Shown here: positions 48,044 through 58,648 of the stretch, in pieces
Numbering within the stretch: the first letter of the stretch is position 1
Layout of the letters: each line of letters starts with the position of its first letter
Position numbers and translations under genes: made by a program
Assembly (NCBI GenBank): GCA_020081605.1
Contig: JAHREC010000011.1
Coordinates: forward strand, 3,410,001 to 3,474,000
Reading direction: 5' to 3'
Source: Albifimbria verrucaria
Lineage: Eukaryota; Ascomycota; Sordariomycetes; Hypocreales; Stachybotryaceae
DNA length: 64,000 nucleotides
Notes under the pieces: model-generated
The model's input: only the letters and a program-made list of their open reading frames with translations
Told to the model about the DNA's origin: nothing
Database searches by the model: none

Positions 48044-51000
48044 CTATGTTTCCTCAAAGAGTACTGAAATAATCTCGTCAAGCACCGTGAATACGAGGTG
48101 GGCGCTGTGCAATCACTGTTAGTCTGATCCTCAAACCAAGACATGGCGGAGATGACTTACTTGAGTCTGGGGTTATTCAACGTTGCGAATATACGTCGAC
48201 TGGCCGCCTGTGCATTGATTCTTCCCACGACGCTTCCTGCCAAATCCGGAACTAGGGTGGCCAGCATCAAGCTGGCTTCGGTGCGCGTCTTGTTTCTCTC
48301 CGTTGCGCTTCGCGGTTGTCCGCCTCGCTTCAATTGCCCATTTGGCCACAAGCTATTCTTTAATGTACCCATGAATCGCAATAAAGAATCCTCCTGGACC
48401 AGCATCTTCACGTTATCTCGGACCTTTCTTTCAATCGTGCCACCAAGTAGCTGCTGTAGCACCACTACAACAGCTCTGCCGCGTAGCCAGTTGTTGCCCT
48501 TGTTGAGCTCAAACACCTCCAAGAAAATATCACAGATCGGCTTGATGAACGGCTCAGCTTCTTTGCTCTCGAAAGCGTTCAGCTCCGCCTCTGCCTCCGC
48601 TGCCGGGAAGGTCTCTTCGTTCACATTGATTGGCATCGAGTTGAGCTGGTTCGTAGCCGCCGCTATTAAGCTCTGCCCTGCCACAGAGAGTTGGTCAAGA
48701 ACAGGGATATTGCCCAGGATATCCTCCATGCCATCTGTGACAGAGTCATAAAGGCGTGTCATCATATCTTTCTTGTCTGCGCGGTCCAGCACGTCTTGTC
48801 CTTGGGTAATGATACTCTGAGATAAAAATGTCCGCAGCTCTCGACTTCGACAAACGTCCGGGAGGAGCAGCAACTCTCTTAGATACTTCTCCAAACCCAT
48901 TCGCCTTTTACGGAGGAATTCGCTCTGGAATTTCATCACCATGCGCCGTCGAGGAAAGTCCAGGTTGCGAACAGACGGGTAGCTTGATCGTAGTTTCTGA
49001 TGCAGCTCGTGGAACTCGCTATATCGTCGTGTCACGATCCATGACGCCGCAGGCATCTGCTCTCCAGCATTTCTTTGTACCTCAATCACATAGAGAGCAA
49101 ATTCTCTACCATCTTCGTCCTTTCCCACCTGTATCGATTTAATCTTGATCGTTGAGCGGCCGTAGAGGCTATTATCGCTTTCCTGCACGACATACTGTTG
49201 CCGCTGTAGCTCTTTTCGTCTAATTTCTCTTTGTAAACTGGCCTTTGATTTTCTCAGAATTCGTAATTCGGGTGTATTATTTGTCAGCTCAGCTTTTCGA
49301 GTCAACGAGTCCACAACAGCCTCTTGTGATACCAGTCGATCAATATCATTTGTTAAAGCACTAATAGCTTCCGCCAGGCCAAGGTCCCCGGTGCAGCTGC
49401 ATGCACTTCTTCCTCTTCATTAACTGGATGCTCGTCACCCTCTTCCCCATCGTCCGGTAGGTACTTATCCTCGTCACCAAAGAGATCATCATCCACGAAA
49501 ACTCCGATTCGAGAAGCTGCACTCACAAGGCCTAGTGAGGAGAGACTAGGCTTGTCGGCGTCTTTTCCAAGCAGTATTGGCCTTCCGGAGTCAATGGAGC
49601 CGCGGAGTGACTGGTTATCATTCTCCGAGAAAAGACTAGACGCATGATCTTCCTGACCAGGGAACAAAGAAGCTCGTAGGTCTTCAGCCGTTTGAGGGCG
49701 GTCGTCCTCCATGATGGTATTGAGAGCTTGTTCTACAGCTTGTACAACATGTGTGTCTGGAACCTGGTGGTTCATAGGCTCTTGATCCAGACTCTGGACT
49801 GAATCCATCATGCCATCAGGTTCCGCATCGTCATCATCGAATAATGGCGTCGATGATTGGTCGTCGAAGGATCTTCGAGGCGCGCTCAGCGGGTCAGCTC
49901 CATTGCCATTAACATTGAGACTCTTTAAATCCGGCGTCGATCCACTGCGTCTGGCAGGACTCGGCACTGTTAAGCGAGATATGGGCTTCGGCTTGTTTTG
50001 GAGAATCTGTGACGTTCTTTGGTTGGGTGGAGGCACCAGGTTGCCAACAGGTGGGTTTGGAGGCGGTGAGCGCAAGTTTACACGTGAAGCTTCCTGTGAT
50101 GCAAGGCACTTATAGTAAAGGTCTGACTTCTTGAAGTTCTGGAAGTGACGAGACTGCATCTCCTCCAGAACTGCGCTTTGGGCTCTCAGAATGGCTCTCC
50201 TTGCTCGATAGTATTGTATAGGTGTTGCCGATTTGCTAGCCTGCAGGAACTCACGCACCTCCAACTTGGACGAGTTCGGCACCTTGAGCTCGGGCTTGGA
50301 CAGGTAGGTTTGGTAGATTTCTTGAAGATCAACTCGGTCCGAATCTGTCCACATTGGCAGATTCGCTGGGAGATGCTCATCTTCCTGGCCTTCATCTTCC
50401 AACGGGTTGCGGAACCCGTCCACAACGAGCCAGAATTGAACTAATGACATTGATTTTTGGCGATCCATGTATTCCATAAAGTATGACAGCCCTGATGGGT
50501 CCCGGAGAAGCTCAATAAGGTTTGCATTCTCGAGGCGTGAGGTGGCAGCCGTTACAGGGGCCGCAGGACGAGCAACAGTAGGCTGTGCATCCCGGCGATC
50601 GCCTCCAGCAGCAAAATAGCTGACTTTCTGGTCTAAGAGCCGTTTACCCATTTCCAGCCGACGGACATAAACAGGGTCTATGTTTTCTTGTAGCGAATCC
50701 CGCTTAAGCTGGCTAGCCACCTCGCTGCGGAATCGGCGTGCATCCGAGAGGTTGTTCACTTTGCGGATAGCTCGAATGAACTTTTCGAACTTCCGTTCGT
50801 TATCACCAGGCGCAATGCGAGGCATCGTTGTTAGCTTGCCTGATCTCGGAGACGGAGACGCGTGTTGGTCGAGGGCGGCCCTGAGCTTTCTCACAGTTGA
50901 CCGGTCCTGAAGCATAGTCCGGCCATAGTTCTCCATAAGCTGGTTCCACGTGTCGGGGTCGGACAATAGCTGCATGATAGGGAAGAGGACAGCGCATCCT

Positions 51001-51770
51001 ACGATTTCACGAATGATGATGGCCACCGAACGACTAGAAACCATGTTCTCGGGCAGAATCTTCGGTAGGATTTTGGCGACCAGCGAGCGGAGATGATCCT
51101 GCTGAACCATCTTGACGTCTGGGGAAGACAGAGATGCAGCAGGGTGCAATCGGCCATCGCGAAACTTGGAGGCAATGGCCAGGTCCAACTCCTCGGATTC
51201 TGTAACTGAGCGATTAAGCTTCTTTCCTCGTACCGATCGTTCTGCGTCGTAGAAGTCGCGGAAGTGGCCTGTGAGGAGGGGTACGATGCGACTCGTAACA
51301 ATCTCGGCCAGGTCCTTCTCTCGGAGGGCGTCACAGAGGCTAGACAGAGCAAAGCGAACGGCCCTGTCCACCTCGTTCGGGAAGACGGGGTTCTTGCTGA
51401 TGCTTGAGTACCAGCTGCGCACGAAATCGCGGAGTATCAGGTCGAGGAGCTCATCGAGACCGGCAGACACGCGGGCCGAGCCGAGATCGAACGGTGCTTT
51501 GGTATACGCCTGGCGCTGCTGAAGAGCTTCAACCTCGGAGCGCCAGCTGCAGGTGCCAACAAACTTGGCGCCATGGGGTCGGGGAGCTCGGTTGACGGGG
51601 CGTTGTGAGATCAGTAGCAGGGCGGCCAGTACGCCGATGAGGCTGACGAGGATGCCGGCCACGAAGGCATAGCCGGCCCAGCGCAGGACGGTGAACCAGC
51701 TTACAGCATAGCCCCAAGCTACAAAGGCGACCAGACCTGCAAGAGCGGCATGTCGTCGCGTCAGGGCCAT
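48044..51770 (-). CDS. mdm1: MDM1-type sorting nexin (PXA-RGS-PX-nexin C)
   Basis: The long exon is 51770-48161, then after a 56-bp intron (48105-48160) a short exon is 48104-48044. The start [12 protein letters not shown] is chosen because it directly precedes two hydrophobic segments (residues about 10-60) that anchor the family in the ER. A Met 37 codons upstream is also open. Next come a PXA domain (about 90-270), an RGS-like domain ([20 protein letters not shown] to [12 protein letters not shown]), a Ser-rich acidic linker, a PX domain ([39 protein letters not shown]) and the nexin C-terminal domain. MDM1/SNX13-14 proteins tether ER to vacuole and to lipid droplets. One lost base at 49386-49389 splits the gene in the linker; with it the protein is about 1,220 aa. 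A further exon may replace the end (see findings). Confidence 0.93.
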
Positions 51771-52220
51771 AGCCAAAGCTGTGGTCTGGGCAGCATTGTC
51801 CGGTAACGTTGGAGGAGTTCGTTGGTACAGGAAGCTCCTGAAGTACAGCAGGACATCATTGCCTGTATCCACATGCGTCACGCAGCCCGTCAGGCATGGT
51901 GGGGGTCAATTTACGGGACTACAGCATGCAGCAAGCAAATTGCGGTGCATTAATTACGGTGCACTACCTTAGCTTGCACCAGTATCGATGGTTTCTGGAT
52001 GCGAAGCTTGGCGTTGGTGGAGGAAGATCAGATTTTGAAATACCACAAATGTACAAGAAGACAGGCGACCTGTCGGCCTAGTGAAACGGATTGTAGATTG
52101 CTACAAGTGTATGCATGGCATGTTAAGAAATCAGGGGTGTTGCATGTATGACCAGATTCATGCCAGACGGCCAACTTTGGCACATATACTAAAATAAAAG
52201 CGCAGACTACCATCGGATGC
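51771..52220. other. Intergenic between MDM1 and tRNA-Leu, no gene seen
   Basis: This is the upstream region of the minus-strand MDM1 gene and 5' flank of the plus-strand tRNA-Leu gene. It is moderately AT-rich and nothing coding is supported. Confidence 0.45.
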
Positions 52221-52320
52221 GGTGAGATGGCCGAGTTGGTTATGGCGCCAGGTTAAGGTAACCTTAACATGTTATTTCCTGGTGGGGCAACCCGCGTGAG
52301 TTCGAGTCTCACTCTCATCA
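52221..52320 (+). tRNA. tRNA-Leu(AAG) with 18-nt intron
   Basis: A class II (long variable arm) cloverleaf folds. Acceptor GGTGAGA (52221-52227) pairs with TCTCATC (52313-52319) with one G-T pair, and the discriminator is A52320. The D arm TGGCCGAGTTGG doubles as a canonical A box. The anticodon stem CCAGG (52248-52252) pairs with CCTGG (52278-52282), and the loop is TT-AAG-G then T. An 18-nt intron (52259-52276) sits after position 37. The variable arm follows, then the T arm GTGAG/CTCAC with loop TTCGAGT, which is the B box. T-rich DNA from about 52329 can terminate Pol III. Confidence 0.92.
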
Positions 52321-52529
52321 AGTCTTTCTTTTGACTTTTTGCTTCCTTTTGACAGCACTCTCTCAGAGACCGATCCATTTGCTTTATTCTTGGTCGTAGT
52401 TACTTTTTGCCTCTATTGTAATTGTTATATAATATTGTATTATTGTTGAGAACATATCAAGAACATGTATCACATGGGCATGGTCGAACTGTACTTATGA
52501 TGTGCTTATATTCAATGCAATGAACATGG

Positions 52530-53442
<913 letters not shown>

Positions 53443-53848
53443 TTTTTCTTTTGGTTTCTGCGGGTGCCAGATAGAAGATATTCGGCCCCGTGAGTATGTG
53501 ATGCTCACTGAGAGGAAGATGAGAAAGTTGATGTGGTGGGACAAAGGCAATGTACAATTATCCGGAACGGGTAGGCGGTGAGTGGGCCATCCATCTAAAT
53601 GCCGTCTGTTTTTTTCCTGCCAGTCGAGCGACGTACATATTATGTAGGACAGTAGGCACCTAGGTATTTTTGACCCAAACGGGTACCCCATGGCTAAAGT
53701 AACGTAAGGCAGGCTGCACTAGTGGAGAAGGTCCCAGCTTTCAAGCTCACACAGCCCAGTGCTACTCTCACTGCTTCATCCATGATAGATAAGCTGCACG
53801 CCCCGTCCATGACGCGCGCTCTTCCTCATCCCCTTGACTACCTTCACC
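53443..53848. other. Intergenic, no gene seen
   Basis: This is a divergent region between TRM8 and the small gene that follows. It is mixed in composition and no RNA gene or repeat is supported. Confidence 0.4.
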
Positions 53849-54171
53849 ATGGAGCTGTCCTTGGGTGATGTTTGGTCATGGATTGATGTGCTGACCCCAG
53901 GGTCATCTCTGCTAGTTCGATACATTTCATTTATCTGCGTACGTGTCTCGATGCAGCACCGCTGTGTTGTACTGACCATCTCTGATACTGACTGACCCCT
54001 GTGCAGATAGCTTTTGGTCTAATTGTCAGCGTCCCTTCACCGTCCTTCTTGTCTTCGACTTTCTTCTCTGGGTCTGGAGATCTTCCTGGGGCCATCGACA
54101 TGCTCAACCTCGGCAAGAGGGCGTTCACAAGCCTCCAGGAGCCCCGTTGCGTCAACCTCCATGCACATTAA
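53849..54171 (+). CDS. Small two-exon hypothetical protein (84 aa)
   Basis: The exons are 53849-53938 and 54007-54171. They are joined by a 68-bp intron with a strong donor (GTACGT), a CTGAC branch-like site and acceptor TGCAG. Both exons are in phase 0 and the frame closes with TAA. The product starts MELSLGDVWSWIDVLTPGSS, has one hydrophobic stretch across the junction (about residues 20-40, YISFICIAFGLIVSV) and a polar C-terminus. This looks like a small membrane protein. No family is recognised. It converges on the homoserine dehydrogenase gene and ends about 108 bp before it. Support is the splice signals and coherent composition only; chance remains possible. Confidence 0.5.
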
Positions 54172-54279
54172 TGATGCTTCCCAAGACACTCTAAGACTTC
54201 GCAAGACTTAGCTCATTCAAAGAAGGAGTACTGGCACATTTACTGTCATCTCTATTGCTTTTATTATTTGCTATGGCAT

Positions 54280-55436
54280 TCACGAGATCTGCGACACAAC
54301 CTTGATCAAGTCGCTGGTTACTCCCATCGCGGTGACCTCGCCACCAGCACCTGCACCCTGGATAATCAAGGGGTTGCTTCCATATCTCTCTGTATAAAAG
54401 CTGATGATGTTGTCACTACCCTTGAGGGCAGCAATAGGGTGCGATCGGTCAAAGGTTTCCAGTCCAACCTTGACACTGTTGGCAGCAACATCGATGCTTC
54501 CCACGAATCGCACGACCTTGCCGGCCCTCTCCGCCTCGGCCTTGGTCTCCTCCATCTGTTGGTCGAAACCTGGCAGCTTCTCCAGGAACTCATCACCACT
54601 GGCGCAGGACTCCAGCTCCTTGGGGATCAAGCTCTGCACGGGGAACGAGGTCGGGGACTCGACTGGCAGGCCTGCGAGACGGGCAAGGATCGTCAGCTTA
54701 CGCGCGACATCGAGACCATTAAGGTCATCGCGAGGGTCAGGCTCCGTGTAACCCAGAGCCTTGGCCTTCTTGACCTCTTCAGACCACTTTCCACCCTGAC
54801 CTTCGGTAGGCGCAAACGAGTTGAACAGGAAGGACATGGTACCACTGAAAACACCTTCGATTTTAGTGACCTTGTCGCCAGTGTCGACCAGGTCCTTCAG
54901 GGTAGAAATGACAGGCAGGCCAGCTCCGACTGAGGACTCGTGATAGACCTTGGCGCCGGATGTGGCAGCGGCGGTGAAAATGTTCTGCCACAGCTGGTAC
55001 GAACCAGAAAATGCCTTCTTGTTGGGCGTTACGACGCTCACACCTCGGCTGAGGGCAAGAGGATACAGCTCCGCAACATCCTGCGAGCTGGTGTTGTCGA
55101 CGAGGATGACCTTGGCGGGGGCAGCAGCGAGGTACTCGACGACTTTAGGCAAGGCGAGCGGGGCCTTGGTCGATGCTGAGAGGGCGTCGGAGACGTTATC
55201 CAGACCGATCGGAGAGTAATCGTCGTTGTAAATGGCCTTGCGGCTGGTCGAGATGTACAGCAGGCTCAGCTTTGGCGACGGTCTTCGGTGGGCAAGAGCC
55301 TGTAGCTGCGAGAGGAAGCATTTGCCAACACCTCCAGCTCCTATGATAGCGACATGTTAGCCATCAATCGATGAGAGATTTGAGACAGTGTTAATGTACC
55401 AATCACCGCAACGAAAACCTGGTTAGCATTGGCCAT
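54280..55436 (-). CDS. hom6: Homoserine dehydrogenase (EC 1.1.1.3)
   Basis: Exon 1 is 55436-55400 and exon 2 is 55340-54280, with a 59-bp intron. The product is 365 aa and the frame is intact. The splice assembles the NAD(P)-binding loop VAVIGAGGVGKCFL. Further motifs are VDNTSSQDVAELY, SVVTPNKKAFSG, SSVGAGLPVI, EGVFSGTMSFLFN and YTEPDPRDDLNGLDVARKL, the homoserine/aspartate-semialdehyde site. The enzyme reduces aspartate semialdehyde to homoserine in the cytosol, the branch point to threonine, methionine and isoleucine. It is a single-domain fungal form with no ACT domain, as in yeast Hom6. A near-match to the Gcn4/CPC1 site (TGAGTCG, 55473-55479) lies 37 bp upstream of the start. It diverges from the CCDC174-like gene across 534 bp. 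Confidence 0.97.
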
Positions 55437-55970
55437 CTTGTACTGATGTGTAAACCTCCAGTATTGAAGGAATGAGTCGAATGATGGATGGTGAGTTTTA
55501 AGGTCCGATGGCGGGGTAGCAAGTTTGAATTTAGGCCGGGATGCAAGAGACCCCACGATCGACGGTGGCCGGGTTTCGGACGTGGAAAGGTACAAGCTAC
55601 GTGCCTGAGTGACGTGCTTCGAGGTGCCTTATCTGTTATCTGAGCAGCCGTCCTGGACGGAGCTACCCTGGAGAATACGGTCACTGGCGTGGATTGCAAC
55701 CACTTGGGCATCCAATATGTCTTTATTTCAAATATGGCCTTTTTTTTTTTTTTTTTTTTTTGGTGTTAAGTTGATATTAAGACCTTGTATTTACTTCGTA
55801 TCCGGATTTCTGTGCAGGTGTAACATTTCCCTAGTTTCTCTTCTACAATGTGTGAAATTGTTTTGTAGAGTCCCATGTACAATATTTCACCAACATCCGT
55901 AACTCAACCCAACTCATATTCATACAAGTTTTCTTACATCCAACAAACAGGCACACAACAACTAGGAAAA
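55437..55970. promoter_or_regulatory. Divergent promoter region of hom6 and the CCDC174-like gene, with poly-T tract
   Basis: These 534 bases separate two diverging start codons and so must hold both promoters. They include a run of about 22 T (55739-55760), a common feature of fungal promoters that excludes nucleosomes. A TGAGTCG sits close to the hom6 start, one base off the Gcn4/CPC1 element. Confidence 0.6.
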
Positions 55971-56940
55971 ATGCCACAAGACCCAAACCTATACGGCCAG
56001 AGGGCCCCAAGAAGCAAAAGAGGGAGGCGGCGTTGTCATCATCGCTTGATTTCACGGCGCAGTTGACCTCACTCATGTCGAACACATCATCTGGCACATC
56101 TTCAGGCAGGACGCGACCCTCCAAAGAACGCAAAGAGGACATATTCCACGACAACCAGTGGAAAAAGAAGAAGGCGACAACAAATGACCCCAAACTCACG
56201 CTCAAGGAGGTACATGGCACGGAAGAGGAGTCCCGTGAGCTTGCGCGAGCCAAGCGTAAGATGGAGGACAAGGCACGACTCTACGCGGCAATGAAGAGGG
56301 AGACTACGTGCCAAAGGACAACGAGGCCGCGCCGCTAGTTGACTTTGACCGGAAATGGGCAGAGACTACGGAGAACAAGGACGAGGACCTCACCGGCAGC
56401 AGCGACGACTCAGACAGCGACGGCGATGATGCCGGCAACGAGATGGTAGAGTACGTGGACGAGTTTGGGCGGTCACGGCACGTGACAAAATCAGAGAAGG
56501 AGAAGATGGAAAGACGTGCACGCCGCGGCCTGCTAGGCGCAGAGGAATTGGAGCGCATGTCAGCACGTCCCAGTGCGCCGGGCAAGCTGATATATGGCGA
56601 CACAGTGCAGGCAATGGCCTTCAACCCAGAGGACGCAGACAAGATGGAGGAGCTGGCGCGCAAGCGAGACAGGAGCGCAACGCCGCCGGCGCAGACGCAC
56701 TACGATGCAGATTGGGAGATCCGCACTAAGGGAGTGGCGTTCTACAAGTTTAGCAAGGATGAGGAGGAGCGAGCCAAGGCGATGCGTGAGCTCGAGGAGG
56801 AGAGGCAGAAAACGGAACAGCAGCGCAAGGAACGGGAAGACCAGCGCGAGGCGAGACGGCGAGAGATTGAGCAGCGCAGGCAGGACATGGCGTCGCGCAG
56901 GGCGAAGCGGCAGGCAGACAGTTTCCTGGAAGGGCTGTGA
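55971..56940 (+). CDS. CCDC174-like coiled-coil protein (DUF4078)
   Basis: A single exon starts at MPQDPNLYGQRAPRSKR and is 323 aa once two lost bases are put back (GGG at 56022-56024 and GGG at 56298-56300). After a Ser-rich start it has KDIFHDNQWKKKK-like residues, RELARAKRKMEDKARLYAAM, DYVPKDNEAAPLVDFDRKW, an acidic run and EMVEYVDEFGRSRHVTKSE. Then come DADWEIRTKGVAFYKFSKDE and a long charged coiled coil to the end. The YVDEFGRSR and GVAFYKFSKDE blocks mark the CCDC174 family, whose human member associates with the exon junction complex and nuclear mRNA processing; the function in fungi is not established. It diverges from hom6. Confidence 0.86.
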
Positions 56941-58105
56941 GGAGTTACAGGATGGGCTTGATGAGGATTTGGCTAGCAGCCGGATCCATCTGGCCAGCAA
57001 CGGTAACACTCAACTCTGCCGGAGCCGGCGAATCACGATGCGAGGGAATTACTCCTCGAAGCGAAGCGAACCAAGGCTGCGGACTTTTTGTCGAACTGTG
57101 CCGCAGATTTGGAGCCTGCGCTTACCTGACGCGGATACTCCGTACCTAGGTCTTCGCATAAAATGGCTGGTCCGCCGGAACTGGACCATACAACGTAGCA
57201 TAACCGTAGGCCTACTGTACTACCTATACCAAACAACGACGGCGTTCCTAAAATTCCCAATTGGTGCAGCCACAATATGCGCGTCGTTCGGTAGCCCATG
57301 GATCACGAGCAGGCGCTCCGACAATTTTCAGGTCGTGCTGTGCCTCCGTCTGCAGAAGGGAGGGGTGCTTGTGTCGCAGGGTTGGGGAATTGGCCTGTCA
57401 GAGCCGGCGCTGGGCCCTCCGTACTTCGTGTTTCGTACCCAGACCCCGGGAAATTCGTTGCGGGAGGCTCTTTTGCGTACCTGTGCAAGTGAGGCGACCC
57501 GCTTCTTTCGCTAGATGTCCGAAGAGTGTCTCTTTTCGTCGCCTCTTCCCCACGCCAGCCGCGAATTTAATTTCGCACTTGGGTGCGTGGAATGGCTGCG
57601 TCGCCCGGCATCATCGGCGGCGTCGTCGTATCGCAGCCTGTAAGCAAACGGTCCATGGGATCTGCAACGTAGTCCGTTCTGTAACGCTAGCAAAGGGCGT
57701 GATCTTCCACCACTTGCTTGCTTCGTCAGCGTCGAAGGAGGAAATTTGTTTTTAATAGCCACCTAATTATGCGGTTAATGCCAACCCTCACCATCGTTGG
57801 TCTCGTCGGTAGAAAGAGGCACAGGGGCGGGCAGGCTTGGCAGATGGTCTCAGGATCGAGATTCAATTCGAAACAAGCCATGGGCAACTGTGAGGCCTTT
57901 TCGTGGGCTCTCTCCGGTCCTTTTCTTCCCCATGGCCATGGGTGGATGGGTGGATGTGAATGGAGAGTGGTACCGGTAGGTCAGCGTCAGTTGGGGGTAG
58001 GTTGAAGCGTAAGCTCCGCCCTGGCCTTTGCACCAACTGGGGCTGTGGTGCAGCAAGGCTTGACCTCTTGCATCGGCCAGTCCCAAAGCAGTTGGCGTCA
58101 ATCAG

Positions 58106-58118
58106 GTGTGACTCACAC
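58106..58118. promoter_or_regulatory. Palindromic CPC1/GCN4 recognition element (TGACTCA)
   Basis: GTGTGACTCACAC is symmetric apart from its central base and contains the exact 7-bp Gcn4/CPC1 site TGACTCA (58109-58115), about 540 bp upstream of the cpc-1 start codon. Autoregulation of this factor through such elements is known in other ascomycetes. The 7-mer alone is expected by chance several times in this window, so the support is its position and the extended symmetry. Confidence 0.5.
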
Positions 58119-58321
58119 TCGCTCTTTCATCCAACGCGCCGATTCGCAAGGGCGCAAAATCGAAGGCAAGGGCGCTCAGGTACAAGCGGCCACCGTAGCC
58201 CGTTAACAGCCCCCGCCCAGCCCTCCGCCATCTACTGTTAGAGCCCTAGCCCGCCCCGCTTCTGCCCTCCGGTACCACGCAGCCTTCTCCCGCAGTTTCT
58301 GCCTGAAAATTACATAAACTC

Positions 58322-58432
58322 ATGTATTTCCGCCTAATCGTCAGGCTGCTCTTCTCTTCTTCTCTTCTCCAACCCTCACACTCCACACAAGAATTAGTAA
58401 CAAGTCATACACGCCTAAGGCGCCCATCATGA
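58322..58432 (+). promoter_or_regulatory. uORF 1 of cpc-1 leader, 36 codons
   Basis: ATG at 58322 opens a frame beginning MYFRLIVRLL and closing with TGA at 58430-58432. It lies about 330 nt upstream of the main ATG. uORFs in GCN4-type leaders sense eIF2 phosphorylation through reinitiation; that this one is in the mature mRNA is not shown. Confidence 0.5.
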
Positions 58433-58440
58433 TGCGATAA
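58429..58440 (+). promoter_or_regulatory. uORF 2 of cpc-1 leader, ATG ATG CGA TAA
   Basis: This is a minimal uORF of three codons (Met-Met-Arg) whose ATG overlaps the stop of uORF 1 (ATGA). Very short uORFs of two to three codons are the reinitiation-permissive type in GCN4 leaders. Confidence 0.5.
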
Positions 58441-58648
58441 ACCCCCAGCCCTCGAGCTCGCTCGTCCCGTCGTCAAAATTCAGTCTTTAGACATTAACCA
58501 CTCCAACTCCACTCAACCCCCGTTCAGATCACCTTTCGGTTGACCTGAACTTCAGCACTGCTTTGAACAGCTTCTGCTCAGGTTCCTCTACCACCGCCAA
58601 CATTTCAGGCCAGGACTTTTCAGTCTTCACCACGGATCCTCAGTCAAC

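Larger units (their letters stand above)
56941..58648. promoter_or_regulatory. Upstream region and leader of the cpc-1 homologue
   Basis: The first 600 bases are 3' flank of the CCDC174-like gene. No coding gene is supported up to 58648. The last part carries a 13-bp palindrome around TGACTCA (58106-58118), a C/T-rich stretch (58350-58385) and upstream open reading frames described separately. The transcription start is not visible. Confidence 0.55.

Noticed and set aside
48143..48751. 202-codon plus-strand open frame inside the MDM1 gene
   Set aside because: It is the antisense shadow of the nexin C-terminal coding exon, whose domain is clear on the other strand.
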